64,000 nucleotides of DNA from Acinetobacter calcoaceticus (GCF_004345325.1 NZ_SLVJ01000003.1:1-64000); one strand, 5' to 3'; positions 34,228-43,644 are shown, numbered from the stretch's first letter. Notes: generated by a model not told the origin, from the sequence alone. Program-made: numbers and translations.

Positions 34228-34700
34228 TGACTTCTCCATGAATAGTTTAAATTCATCATAAGGCAAACGCTCAGCGCAAGATAGCTTTAATTCAATGCTC
34301 CTCCGCAATCCCTCTAAGCACAGTATTCATTGCGAGTATGCGCTTTGAGATAAAGCTTCAACTTTATTTGCGTTACATAACTCAACTTATTCGTCTGTAA
34401 TAAAATATGGGTTAAGCGATATCGGTCTAATTAACTATTTATTTTTTATAATTATTATATTAGTTGTTAAAAATTATATTTCACATTATTTAACATTTCA
34501 TTAAATTAATACAACTTACATTACTTTTTTGCGTAAAAAGACAAACAGATGTTCGTGTTCGGACAAGCGTGTAAATATCTAAATGATAAGATTGTTTCAG
34601 GTCTGAGATAGACCGGTTCTAAATTGGATTTAAATATAATTTAGTTTAAAAATCAAATGCTTGTTAAGTAAATTAAGCGATTAAATTGGATGTTCAAATC
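34228..34700. other. Divergent promoter region RidA / fimbrial operon 2
   Basis: AT-rich DNA with long A/T tracts (34430-34520), then the composite AraC-type motif (34526-34574), a -10-like TAAGAT at 34587-34592, and an untranslated leader of about 100 bases before the pilin start. No gene is seen. Confidence 0.55.
34526..34574 (+). promoter_or_regulatory. Composite direct-repeat motif, copy 2, upstream of the pilin operon
   Basis: TTTTTGCGTAAA (34526-34537), GACAA (34540-34544) and GGACAAG (34561-34567) match the motif at 32352-32400 in order and spacing. The position just ahead of a -10-like element fits a class II activator site for one of the flanking AraC regulators. Confidence 0.55.
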
Positions 34701-35237
34701 ATGAAGATTAGTAAAATAATGTTGACGGCTGTTATGGCTGTGGGTGTTTCAGGTCTTGCTGCTGCCGATCAAGGTTCAGGTAAAGTAACTTTTACTGGAT
34801 CGATTGTTGATGCGCCATGTTCAATTGCACCTGAATCACTCGATCAAGTGGTTCCACTGGGTGCTGTTTCAAATGCTGCCTTGAATAATGGAGGGAAATC
34901 TTTACCTCGTGAATTCAATATTCAGTTGGAGCAGTGTGATTTTACTAATGGTAAAAACAAAGTCAAAACCACGTTTACGGGTGTTGTATCTCCACTCGCA
35001 ACAGGTAATGAATTGCTTGCAATCAGTGGTTCTGCGACAGGTGCAGGTGTAGCCATTGAAACTTATGAAGGTGAAAAAGTCGAATTAGGTGCTGCAACTT
35101 CAGCAGCCACGCTAACAGGCACAAACCCAGTGCTGCAATACCGAGCTTATTTGCAAGGTGCTCAAGATTCTACAGCTAATCCTATCACCCCGGGAAGTTT
35201 TACCGCTGTTGCAAACTTCGAATTAGCTTATCAGTAA
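34701..35237 (+). CDS. Major fimbrial subunit of operon 2 (MrpA-like)
   Basis: 178 residues, with a signal peptide (cleavage after GLAA), a disulfide pair (DAPCSIAPE and LEQCDF) and a C-terminal donor-strand motif ending FELAYQ. The sequence is of the MR/P and F17 pilin type (KVTFTGSIVDAPCSI). ATG 34701 is chosen over TTG 34686. It follows the shared composite promoter motif and starts the nine-gene operon. Confidence 0.9.
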   Translation: MKISKIMLTAVMAVGVSGLAAADQGSGKVTFTGSIVDAPCSIAPESLDQVVPLGAVSNAALNNGGKSLPREFNIQLEQCDFTNGKNKVKTTFTGVVSPLATGNELLAISGSATGAGVAIETYEGEKVELGAATSAATLTGTNPVLQYRAYLQGAQDSTANPITPGSFTAVANFELAYQ

Positions 35238-35302
35238 TAGTCAACATTTCATTAGCACGTGTGTAAGGCTTTTTGCACACGTGTTTAAAAATTGAGATTT
35301 TG

Positions 35303-35860
35303 ATGAGTGTTGGGGGCGAGAATGTGTTGTGGCACAGAATAAATAAAAGTGCTTTCTTGAGGTTGTTTTTTGCAGTCACTGTACTCCAGGTTTCTTCAAT
35401 GGGCTTCGCTGAGGCTGATCGATTCGGTCGCATCAACATGAAAGGCGAGATTCATGAATCTGCATGTGCGATTGACCTTGAAAGTTATGATCAAACAGTG
35501 AGCTTGGCAGATCTTCAGCATGAAAATAGTGGTCAGGGCATAACACAACCATTAAATATTAAATTAACCCATTGTTTACTGGGTAATGCACAGCATGACG
35601 TGCCGAATTGGAAAAAATTTCAATTAACAGTTGATGGTCGGCGAGAGGGTGCGATGTTCACGGTGGGTACGCCTGGCGTGGGATTTAAAATTGCTGATCG
35701 TGACGGTCAATTTGCTGTACCCGGTCGTGTATTGCCCATCAGTTTTATCTCCACTCGAAATATGTATTTAAAGTATTCAATGGTTTTCGTGAATCAGCAA
35801 GGCCAAGTCGAACTTGGACATATCTATTCAACTTTACGATTCAAAATGGATTATTACTAA
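35303..35860 (+). CDS. Minor fimbrial subunit (MrpB-like position)
   Basis: About 185 residues, with a signal-like segment (LRLFFAVTVLQVSSMGFAEA), then GEIHESACAIDLESYDQ, the first-cysteine motif of pilins, and the second Cys in LTHCLL. The C-terminus ends in FKMDYY instead of the usual pilin tail, which may make it a terminator or anchor subunit. The start is uncertain: ATG 35303 or a GTG at 35324 that has GGGGGCGAG before it. It lies between the pilin and usher genes, as MrpB does. Confidence 0.75.
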   Translation: MSVGGENVLWHRINKSAFLRLFFAVTVLQVSSMGFAEADRFGRINMKGEIHESACAIDLESYDQTVSLADLQHENSGQGITQPLNIKLTHCLLGNAQHDVPNWKKFQLTVDGRREGAMFTVGTPGVGFKIADRDGQFAVPGRVLPISFISTRNMYLKYSMVFVNQQGQVELGHIYSTLRFKMDYY

Positions 35861-35931
35861 AGCTAAAAATATTAAAAATTTGGTTTTAGTTTGTTTAAAA
35901 AGCCAATTTTAGCGCTGATCTGGATAACTTT

Positions 35932-38532
35932 ATGACACATCCCATTGTTAAAGCAGATAACTTCTATTTGAAAACATTGGGCTTATCAGTGTTGCTTTTA
36001 GGGAACTCCTCCGTTGCTTATGCGGAAGACGAAATAGAATTTAATACAGATGTTCTAGACCTCAGTGATCGTGACAATATCGATTTAAGTCAGTTTGCAC
36101 GCGCAGGTTATATCATGCCAGGACGGTATGATATGAATGTCATCCTCAATAAAACCACACTACCAATGACTGGAATTAAGTTCATTGCAGTAGAGGGTGA
36201 TCCCAAAAGAAGTGTTGCATGTATAGAGCGGGAGCTCTTTGATAAGCTCGGTTTTAAACCAGAAATTGCATCAACTGTGACATGGATGGACAAGGATGGT
36301 TGCCTTGATCTGAGTGCTTTAGAAGGGGTAACGACGCGTGGCGATCTCCCGACTTCAACTTTATATGTGAATATTCCTCAAGCATATTTGGAATATAGTT
36401 CAGAGCATTGGGACCCTCCTTCTCGTTGGGATTCTGGAATCACTGGGTTACTTTTGGATTATAACTTAAACAGCCAAATTCAAAAGAATCAATCTCAAAA
36501 CAAAGATACTGACTATAGCTTAAGCGGTATGGGAACCCTTGGCTTCAACCACAATAGTTGGCGTTTTCGGGCGGATTGGCAAGGGCGATATAAACGTGAT
36601 GCAGCCCCCGGTGAAGATCGTTTTGATTGGAGCCGAGTCTATGCTTACAAGGCCATTCCGAAGTTAGAAGCAAAACTCACTTTAGGTGAGGATTATCTTG
36701 AATCCGGTTTGTTTGATAGCTTTCGTTTTTTGGGTGCGAGTTTAAAATCCGACGATACCATGTTGCCACCCAACTTGCGTGGTTATGCGCCCGAAGTACG
36801 TGGAATTGCCAATAGCAATGCTTTGGTGACGATTTCTCAGCAAGGGCGAGTGCTCTATGAAACTCAAGTCGCCGCTGGGCCATTTCGTATTCAAGATTTA
36901 AATGATGTCATCTCTGGTGAATTGGATGTCTTGGTACAAGAACAAGACGGAAGCACGCAATCTTTTAAAGTGAACACGGCTCATATTCCTTATTTAACTC
37001 GGCCAGGCAGTGTGCGCTATAAATTTGTGCTGGGTAAACCTGATCAATTGCAAAATAATGATGCTGAAAAGGTTTTTGGCGCTGGTGAATTTTCATGGGG
37101 GATCAATAATGGTTGGTCACTTTATGGTGGAACACTTGCAAGTCAAGACTATCAGACGCTGGCTGTAGGAGCGGGACGAGATTTATTGGCCTTTGGTGCT
37201 GTATCTGCGGATATTACCCAGTCTTGGAGTAAATTTCCGGGGGAGGCTGATAAAAAAGGCACCTCCTATCGATTGAGCTATTCAAAGAACTTTGACCGCT
37301 ATGACAGCCAAGTAACCTTTGCGGGCTATCGATTTTCTCAAGAAGACTTCATGAGCACCAGCGAGTATTTAAATGCACGCGATACTGGCAGTGAAAATGT
37401 TAGTGGTAAAAACAAAGAAATGTACACCATTTCTTTTAATAAGCATTTCCGCAAAAGTAATACAAGTTTCTATGCGAACTATTATCGTCAGACTTACTGG
37501 GATAGAGAAGCTTCAGATCGAATGAATCTGACATTATCAAGCTATTTCAATATTGGCAGCATGAAGAATGTAAGTCTATCCATGACTGCGTATCGTTATT
37601 TAAATAACGGCACTAAAGATGATGGCGTCACCCTTGCATTTTCAGTTCCTTGGGATAAGGCTACGGTTAGCGTCAATGCCAGCTATATGAACGACCAATT
37701 GAGCCGAAATGTTGGATATTTCAATCGGATTGATAATAAAAACAGCCTCAATGTGATTGCAGGGCACACTGAATCTGACGCCAACCTAAGTGCTTATTAT
37801 AACCGCGAAGGTGACCATACTAAATTGAGCACCAATTTTAGTATGGTCAGTGATCAATATTTGGCAGTGGGCGCAAGTTTACAAGGTGGGGTGACCTTAA
37901 CACCTGAAGGTGGTGCGCTGCATCGGGTGAACGCCGTTGGAGGCACAAGGGTTTTACTTGATACTCAGGGCGTAAGTGATATTCCTGTGCGTGGCTACAG
38001 TCATACCACGAAAACCAACCGATTTGGTAAAGCGGTGATTACCGATGTGAATAGTTATTATCGCAACCGTCTTAGTATCGATGTTAACAATATTGGTGAT
38101 CAAGCAGAGGCCATTAGCTCAGTGACACAGGCGACCTTAACAGAAGGTGCTATTGGCTATCGTAGCTTTAATGTGGTGTCTGGTCTGAAGGCAATGGCGA
38201 CGATTAAGTTGAACAATGGAAAAAATCCTCCCTTCGGTGCCACGGTGCTTAACCATAAAAATCAGACAGTTGGTCTGATGGGTGATGATGGGATGGTGTA
38301 CTTGGGTGGAATTAATCCTAGCACTAACATGACCCTACAGTGGGGTGGCAAAGCACAGTGTCAAATGCAGACACCAAGCGTACTCCCTGATGATCTGATG
38401 CTGAGTCAACTCGATTTAACTTGTGATCTGATCGTGAATGATGATGAAAACCAGAGTGCAATAAACAACAGTCTGGTAAGCGATTTAAAACAAAGCATTG
38501 AAGACGAAATGGGTTTAGGAGTAAACAAATGA
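35932..38532 (+). CDS. Fimbrial outer-membrane usher of operon 2 (MrpC-like)
   Basis: 866 residues with a signal peptide (SVLLLGNSSVAYA), N-terminal domain with conserved Cys pair (VACIERE, DGCLDL), the barrel/plug region YAPEVRGIANSNALVTISQQ, and C-terminal domains with the Cys pair (KAQCQM, LTCDL). An extra acidic tail of about 25 residues (NDDENQSAINNS...) extends beyond the usual end. It overlaps the chaperone gene by 4 bases (ATGA). Confidence 0.94.
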   Translation: MTHPIVKADNFYLKTLGLSVLLLGNSSVAYAEDEIEFNTDVLDLSDRDNIDLSQFARAGYIMPGRYDMNVILNKTTLPMTGIKFIAVEGDPKRSVACIERELFDKLGFKPEIASTVTWMDKDGCLDLSALEGVTTRGDLPTSTLYVNIPQAYLEYSSEHWDPPSRWDSGITGLLLDYNLNSQIQKNQSQNKDTDYSLSGMGTLGFNHNSWRFRADWQGRYKRDAAPGEDRFDWSRVYAYKAIPKLEAKLTLGEDYLESGLFDSFRFLGASLKSDDTMLPPNLRGYAPEVRGIANSNALVTISQQGRVLYETQVAAGPFRIQDLNDVISGELDVLVQEQDGSTQSFKVNTAHIPYLTRPGSVRYKFVLGKPDQLQNNDAEKVFGAGEFSWGINNGWSLYGGTLASQDYQTLAVGAGRDLLAFGAVSADITQSWSKFPGEADKKGTSYRLSYSKNFDRYDSQVTFAGYRFSQEDFMSTSEYLNARDTGSENVSGKNKEMYTISFNKHFRKSNTSFYANYYRQTYWDREASDRMNLTLSSYFNIGSMKNVSLSMTAYRYLNNGTKDDGVTLAFSVPWDKATVSVNASYMNDQLSRNVGYFNRIDNKNSLNVIAGHTESDANLSAYYNREGDHTKLSTNFSMVSDQYLAVGASLQGGVTLTPEGGALHRVNAVGGTRVLLDTQGVSDIPVRGYSHTTKTNRFGKAVITDVNSYYRNRLSIDVNNIGDQAEAISSVTQATLTEGAIGYRSFNVVSGLKAMATIKLNNGKNPPFGATVLNHKNQTVGLMGDDGMVYLGGINPSTNMTLQWGGKAQCQMQTPSVLPDDLMLSQLDLTCDLIVNDDENQSAINNSLVSDLKQSIEDEMGLGVNK

Positions 38533-39278
38533 TGCACATGAAACTGAGTAAAAAACTAATTTTCAGCATGACTCTAATGGCGACGTTGACTGTTCAGCAC
38601 GTATCCGCAGCCATTGCATTAGATCGTACTCGGGTTGTATTTGATGGTGATCAGCAAGCCTATAGTTTAAGTATCAGTAATAAAAATGAAAGCTTACCTT
38701 ATTTGGCTCAGGCCTGGGTTGAAGATGCGGATGCCAAAAAAATTCAGGGGCCATTGCTGACCGTTCCGCCATTACAGCGTGTAGAGCCTGGTCAGCAGAG
38801 CCAGGTGAAAATACAGGCCTTGCCGGTGATTCGTCAATTACCACAGGATAGAGAGACGCTGTATTACTTCAACTTACGTGAAATTCCACCGAAAAGTGAT
38901 AAACCAAATACCCTGCAGATCGCATTGCAAACGCGGATTAAGTTGTTCTATCGACCTGCAGCCTTAAAGGTTTCACAGGATGCAACACCATGGCAGGAGC
39001 AGATCACACTTGAAAAACAAAATGATCAATATTTGATCAAAAATCCAACGGCTTATTTCGTGACCATTGTTGATGGCAGCGCAAGTAAAGATATCGCTGG
39101 CCCAGCCAATTTTGATCCACTGATGGTTGCGCCATTCAGTGAGGGATTACTCAAGGCATCTGCTGCCAGCCTCGGAAATCAACCTGTATTGACCTATGTC
39201 AACGACTATGGTGCGAGACCGCAACTCAGTTTCCATTGTAGTCAAGGCCAATGTAATGTCGTTCCTGAGAAAGAATAA
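38529..39278 (+). CDS. Periplasmic fimbrial chaperone of operon 2 (MrpD-like)
   Basis: 249 residues, PapD-like with the conserved Arg (LDRTRVVFDG) and Lys (RIKLFYRP) anchors and a C-terminal disulfide (SFHCSQGQCNV) that is typical of MrpD/PapD chaperones. The signal peptide ends in VSAA. It overlaps the usher gene. Confidence 0.93.
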   Translation: MMHMKLSKKLIFSMTLMATLTVQHVSAAIALDRTRVVFDGDQQAYSLSISNKNESLPYLAQAWVEDADAKKIQGPLLTVPPLQRVEPGQQSQVKIQALPVIRQLPQDRETLYYFNLREIPPKSDKPNTLQIALQTRIKLFYRPAALKVSQDATPWQEQITLEKQNDQYLIKNPTAYFVTIVDGSASKDIAGPANFDPLMVAPFSEGLLKASAASLGNQPVLTYVNDYGARPQLSFHCSQGQCNVVPEKE

Positions 39279-39298
39279 CGGACATAGGAATAACACCC

Positions 39299-39829
39299 AT
39301 GAACGATCTTAAACGACGTACTGCTCATCGAAGTAAACGCTGTTGCTTATATTTGAGTGGACTTTTATTGACGACTGCCATCACAACAGCACATGCAGCT
39401 GCGGAGTTGAGTTCTCAGTCCACACTGACCATTCGCGTTGAGGTGTCGGATCCAACATGCACCATTAATAACAATGCCAAGCAGATTTCGGTGAACTTTG
39501 GTGATGATGTGCTCACGACTGATATCGATGGCAAAAACTATATGCGCGATATTTTGTATTCATTGCAATGTGACAGTGGGGTTAACAATAGTATGCGTTT
39601 GAGAATGGTGGGTAATCAAGGTTTCAATGCCGACTATCTCTACACCAACAAACCTGGGCTAGGTATCGTTTTTTATTTGGGTAATGAACAGCTTAAGTTA
39701 AATCAATGGGCAAACATTCGATCCTCAGCCTTACCGACCTTAAAGGCAGCTCCGATTAGACAACCAGAGGTTCGTTTAAGTGGTGGCGGTTTTATTGCAA
39801 ATGCCACTTTATATATTGACTATCAATAG
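39299..39829 (+). CDS. Minor fimbrial subunit 1 of the tandem trio
   Basis: 176 residues, with a signal peptide after a basic start (NDLKRRTAHRSKRC) and a pilin fold: DPTCTINNN and SLQCDS cysteines, and a tail ending ATLYIDYQ. It carries the block VNFGDD-N5-IDG-NYMRDILYSLQC shared with the next two genes. Probably an MrpE/F/G-type tip-fibrillum component. Confidence 0.87.
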   Translation: MNDLKRRTAHRSKRCCLYLSGLLLTTAITTAHAAAELSSQSTLTIRVEVSDPTCTINNNAKQISVNFGDDVLTTDIDGKNYMRDILYSLQCDSGVNNSMRLRMVGNQGFNADYLYTNKPGLGIVFYLGNEQLKLNQWANIRSSALPTLKAAPIRQPEVRLSGGGFIANATLYIDYQ

Positions 39830-39844
39830 TGCAGGAGGATTTGG

Positions 39845-40351
39845 ATGTTCATTACTTTGAAGCTAAAACAACAACTGACTCTGATTGCATTGATTTTATC
39901 AACCTCAATGGCTTTACAAGCCAAAGAAGCCAAAATTGATGTGGCATTTAGAGGGACTTTAATTGAGCCCCCCCCGTGCAGCATAGACAGTTCGACACCG
40001 ATCTTGGTGAACTTTGGTGATGACATCATTAGTAACCAGGTCAATGGCAGTAACTATATGCGGCCACTTGAATATAAGCTGATCTGTCCTGAAAACTCAC
40101 CCAAGGGTATGCGTTTTCGTCTAGATGGAAGCAGTGCGGTGATGAATGGGCAGAGTGTATTACGAGCAGGGAAAAATGGCTTGGGCATTGCATTTTTCCG
40201 TAGCGCTGTGGGCATCAATACCAACCAATGGTACAACTTTAATCATCCCAATGTGCCTGTACTCACTGCTGCACCCACCAAAGCTGCAAATGCCAATATA
40301 AGTCTGGGCTCTTTTAGTGTGATCGCTACGCTATCAATTGACTATCAGTAA
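39845..40351 (+). CDS. Minor fimbrial subunit 2 of the tandem trio
   Basis: 168 residues: signal peptide (STSMALQAKEA), PPPCSIDSS and YKLICPE cysteines, shared VNFGDDIISN...NYMRPLEYKL block, tail ATLSIDYQ. A run of eight Cs (39968-39975) lies within the codons of the Pro-Pro-Pro segment near the start of the mature protein, which could slip during replication. A strong AGGAGG precedes ATG 39845. Confidence 0.87.
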   Translation: MFITLKLKQQLTLIALILSTSMALQAKEAKIDVAFRGTLIEPPPCSIDSSTPILVNFGDDIISNQVNGSNYMRPLEYKLICPENSPKGMRFRLDGSSAVMNGQSVLRAGKNGLGIAFFRSAVGINTNQWYNFNHPNVPVLTAAPTKAANANISLGSFSVIATLSIDYQ

Positions 40352-40361
40352 GGGGGAGTGA

Positions 40362-40877
40362 ATGAAAAAATATTTTTCAGGCTTAAGTATCCTTATGTTT
40401 GGGGCTTTAATTGTTACGGATCTTGGGGCGACCAAGGCATGGGCAGTTGATCAACAGGTGATGTTGTTCGGGACCATAATCGCACCACCGCTATGTAAAA
40501 TTAATGATGACATACAATTAAGTGTCAATTTTGGTCGAGTAAGTATTCCCAAGATTGATGGTGTGAACTACCGAAAAAAGCTGGACTATTTAGTCAAGTG
40601 TGACTATATCCCGGAAAATCATGGCGGTGTTTTTAGGTTGAGTTTCGTTGGAAAACCTGCCGCATTTGGTGAAAGAAATTCAGCATTACTGACATCGATA
40701 GACGGGTTGGCGATACAGATTTACCAGAATAATCAGCCTTTCACATTTGGTGTACCGGTCAATATTTCATTAAATAATTTGCCTGTGATCGATGTTGTAC
40801 CCATACGCTCTGCCACTGTGACTTTACAAGAAAAACCTTTTGAAGCAACAGCAACATTACAAGTGGATTATCAATAG
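40362..40877 (+). CDS. Minor fimbrial subunit 3 of the tandem trio
   Basis: 171 residues with a signal peptide (cleavage after AWA), APPLCKINDD and YLVKCDY cysteines, shared VNFGRVSIPKIDGVNYRKKLDY block, and tail ATLQVDYQ. The position in the operon corresponds to the MrpE/F/G cluster. Confidence 0.87.
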   Translation: MKKYFSGLSILMFGALIVTDLGATKAWAVDQQVMLFGTIIAPPLCKINDDIQLSVNFGRVSIPKIDGVNYRKKLDYLVKCDYIPENHGGVFRLSFVGKPAAFGERNSALLTSIDGLAIQIYQNNQPFTFGVPVNISLNNLPVIDVVPIRSATVTLQEKPFEATATLQVDYQ

Positions 40878-40886
40878 GTGATTGTC

Positions 40887-41459
40887 ATGCATAAGACTTT
40901 ATGGCGAGCGTGTATAGGTTTTAAACGGATACCAATCAAACCAGTGTATTCATTATTGGCGCTGCTGCTCATGCTGCAATCATCGGTGGTGATGAGTGCA
41001 GATAACATACGATTTTATGGCGTGCTCTCTGCACAGCCGTGTGATGTCGAACAAAGCAGTGAAAATATATTAGTAGATATGAAGAGTATTCTAAATAATG
41101 ACTTGTATAACCGCGATCGCACAGTGGGTCAGGTTTTTCATATTGGTCTATTAAACTGCGACACCGATTTGGCCAAAACCATACGGGCAACTTTTCAAGG
41201 GCAGGAGAGTACTGAGCTGCCAGGGTATATGCAAATTAACCTCGCTAGCCAAAATTCTGGAACAGCAATCGGCCTAGAAATGGCTGATGGCAGGCCAATA
41301 CGCTTCAATCAGTCTACACCGATTCATTTGATTAGCGATGGCGCTCAACAAATTAAACTCAGGGCTTTTGTTCGTGCGGAGCCAAGTGCTATCGCATCGA
41401 GAAGCATCTCTTTGGGAACATTTAATATGATTTCCACATTTTATTTGGAATATGAATAA
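40887..41459 (+). CDS. Minor fimbrial subunit 4
   Basis: 190 residues, with a long basic N-region and signal segment (SLLALLLMLQSSVVMSA), pilin cysteines in SAQPCDVEQ and LLNCDTD, and a tail ending STFYLEYE. It lacks the VNFGDD...NYMR block of the preceding trio and belongs to the broader type-1 pilin group. ATG 40887 has AGGTGA before it; GTG 40878 is in frame. Confidence 0.85.
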   Translation: MHKTLWRACIGFKRIPIKPVYSLLALLLMLQSSVVMSADNIRFYGVLSAQPCDVEQSSENILVDMKSILNNDLYNRDRTVGQVFHIGLLNCDTDLAKTIRATFQGQESTELPGYMQINLASQNSGTAIGLEMADGRPIRFNQSTPIHLISDGAQQIKLRAFVRAEPSAIASRSISLGTFNMISTFYLEYE

Positions 41460-41505
41460 TGAAGCGCCCGCCATTATATCGCAGCGATACTGACACGAGG
41501 TTTAT

Positions 41506-42363
41506 ATGAATTTAACTCACTTCGTATCTGGATTATTGATGCTTGTGATCACTCAAAGTGTATCTGCAAACATCTTTTCAACCATTGATGAAGTATCTGT
41601 GCAGCCTGGATCGCCTGGTGGTACTGAGTATCTCTACAGGTTTACCATCCACAGTTGGGAAACTTCGCCGGGATCAGCAGCATCGATGACTCCAAATCCA
41701 TGCTATGGCGAGCCTGTATGTACGGTTGCAATTAACCACCGTGAAACTGCAGCAGGGACTGCAGGCTATACTGGAGCAAATCCACAGTGTGCAATTTCAA
41801 GAGGTACCACCACGGCACGAACGATGGCTGATTTAGGTGAGTTGTATAAAGCGTCTTGCCCTATCCCAGTTAAGGGGTATTCGATACATCGAAGCGTCGA
41901 TTCACGGCCACCCGCATTTCCCGAATGCGTAGGTTTGTTCTACACCCTGAGGCAATCATTGAATGCCAACGAAGGAATGATGCTGCCAGGCATGCGTTGT
42001 GGTATTGCCCCACCACCAGTCGGATATTGTTATGTCGACCAAGCCAATATTTTATTTGATCATGGGCGTTTGTCTGCAGCTGAAATTCAGAGTGGTACCA
42101 ACTCAGTGACACGAGATTTGAAATTTACCTGTAACCGTGGCTTTAACGTGCAACTGTTCTTATTGACAGGTGATGAAGTTAAGTTAGGTTCAAATATTAT
42201 CAGTAAACTTTCGACCACAGGTGGCGCCAAAATCGATGGCTATCAGTTCTTTGGTGATATTAACGGAACTATCCTTCCAATTACATCAACACTGCACAGT
42301 CAGGGCGAGGTTGGACGTGGTGTATTCACAGGCTCAACCATCTTGATCATGACGGTTCCCTAA
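41506..42363 (+). CDS. Fimbrial tip adhesin (MrpH-like)
   Basis: 285 residues, the largest non-usher subunit and last in the operon. A signal peptide (cleavage after SVSA) precedes a receptor-type domain with several cysteines and histidines (FTIHSWETSP, VAINHRE, YSIHRSV), then a C-terminal pilin domain (GYCYVDQANILFDHGRL onward). Proteus MrpH, which it resembles in order and layout, binds zinc through three His in its receptor domain; these His are candidates. The tail ends TILIMTVP rather than in the usual aromatic residue. Confidence 0.75.
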   Translation: MNLTHFVSGLLMLVITQSVSANIFSTIDEVSVQPGSPGGTEYLYRFTIHSWETSPGSAASMTPNPCYGEPVCTVAINHRETAAGTAGYTGANPQCAISRGTTTARTMADLGELYKASCPIPVKGYSIHRSVDSRPPAFPECVGLFYTLRQSLNANEGMMLPGMRCGIAPPPVGYCYVDQANILFDHGRLSAAEIQSGTNSVTRDLKFTCNRGFNVQLFLLTGDEVKLGSNIISKLSTTGGAKIDGYQFFGDINGTILPITSTLHSQGEVGRGVFTGSTILIMTVP

Positions 42364-42587
42364 GTCGATTGAGCCAAAAAATTAAGCCTTTGTTTCGGTA
42401 TCACATCCCGCTATTTTAATCGCATCATTACTTTAAATATGCTTGCTTATTTCCATTTGAACACACCTGTTCAAATGGCAAAGTCATGTTGCGATGAGAG
42501 GCATCTTGTTATTTAAAACAGCCTAGAGAAAAATATTATAAAAAATGAATTTGTTTAAAATATTTGAAATGGGCCATGGAGTTTTGA

Positions 42588-43610
42588 ATGAAATCATTTT
42601 TAAGTTTAAAAAGTGTCGGCAGCGGAATGACACGTTTATTAGATGATTTTTGTGAAATAAATTTGTTAAATTCTCCTGTAAAGCAGCAATATGGGATCAA
42701 TGAGCGCATCACATTCGGCCGCTGGTTGGAGAAGTTGGGCTTTGTAAATCAACAATACAAAAAAGAAGGTTTGGGTTTGGACATTGGCGCCATTATTAAT
42801 CCATCTTATATCGGTATTGCAGCATATATCTCAAATTCATTTTCAAATTTGGGCGATATCATTGCTCATTCCTTTAAGTACAATAAAATTTGGTATAACT
42901 ATATGCCCCCTACTGTGGTGTATTCAGAAAAAGAAGCCTATGTGTCGTGGGGCAGGCCAGCTTATTTTCAGGCTGGATTGTATATCCAAGAAACCGCGAT
43001 CTCAGAAGAGTTGCAGGTGGCTATATTTTATACCCGATTAAAGCAAATATCAGATGACCAAGAAATTCGATTCAGTCGGATTAAACTGGCCATCCCTCGA
43101 CCTAAAAATGTAGCCCTCTATCAGCAGTTTTTTCAATGTCCAATTGAGTTTGATCATCGCTATACCAAAATATATATCGATCTCGCGCTACTCGAGCGGA
43201 AAGTCAAAAAACCAGATCCGGTATTATTGGAGATACTCAAAAAACAAGCGGATGAAACGCTAAGATCATTGAGTTCAGAAGATAGCTTTGTTGAAACGGT
43301 GAATCAAAATATTTTATTATCCATCCAGCACCATAATGCAACTGTTGACTATGTTGCTCAGAAAATGAATATTTCCACGCGAGTATTGCAAAATTACTTA
43401 AAGTTCCAAAATCTGAGTTTTCAAAATATGTTGACTCAAATTCGCATTCAATTGGCGCAACAATATTTAAAAGATTCTAAATTAAGTATCTTGGAGGTTT
43501 CTTTTTTATTGGCCTACCATGAGCAAACATCATTTAATCGTGCTTTTAAGAAATGGACAGGCAGTTCACCGAGTCGCTGGCGAGAACTACATGCACATGC
43601 AATCACATAG
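42588..43610 (+). CDS. AraC-family regulator, copy 2 (fimbrial operon 2)
   Basis: 340 residues, very similar to the regulator at 32716-33756 across both the ligand domain (FKYNKIWYNYMP) and the helix-turn-helix (ILEVSFLLAYHEQTSFNRAFKKW). ATG 42588 has GGAG six bases upstream. It follows the tip-adhesin gene by 224 bases in the same direction. The paired copies suggest a duplication that left regulators at both ends of the operon; they may have diverged in signal. Confidence 0.88.
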   Translation: MKSFLSLKSVGSGMTRLLDDFCEINLLNSPVKQQYGINERITFGRWLEKLGFVNQQYKKEGLGLDIGAIINPSYIGIAAYISNSFSNLGDIIAHSFKYNKIWYNYMPPTVVYSEKEAYVSWGRPAYFQAGLYIQETAISEELQVAIFYTRLKQISDDQEIRFSRIKLAIPRPKNVALYQQFFQCPIEFDHRYTKIYIDLALLERKVKKPDPVLLEILKKQADETLRSLSSEDSFVETVNQNILLSIQHHNATVDYVAQKMNISTRVLQNYLKFQNLSFQNMLTQIRIQLAQQYLKDSKLSILEVSFLLAYHEQTSFNRAFKKWTGSSPSRWRELHAHAIT

Positions 43611-43616
43611 TGCTCA

Positions 43617-43644
43617 AACGAGCGCAAAATAACGAGCGCAAAAT
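43617..43644 (+). repeat. Two tandem copies of AACGAGCGCAAAAT
   Basis: A perfect 14-bp tandem duplication immediately after the AraC copy 2 stop, in the gap to spoT. No function is evident. Confidence 0.6.
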
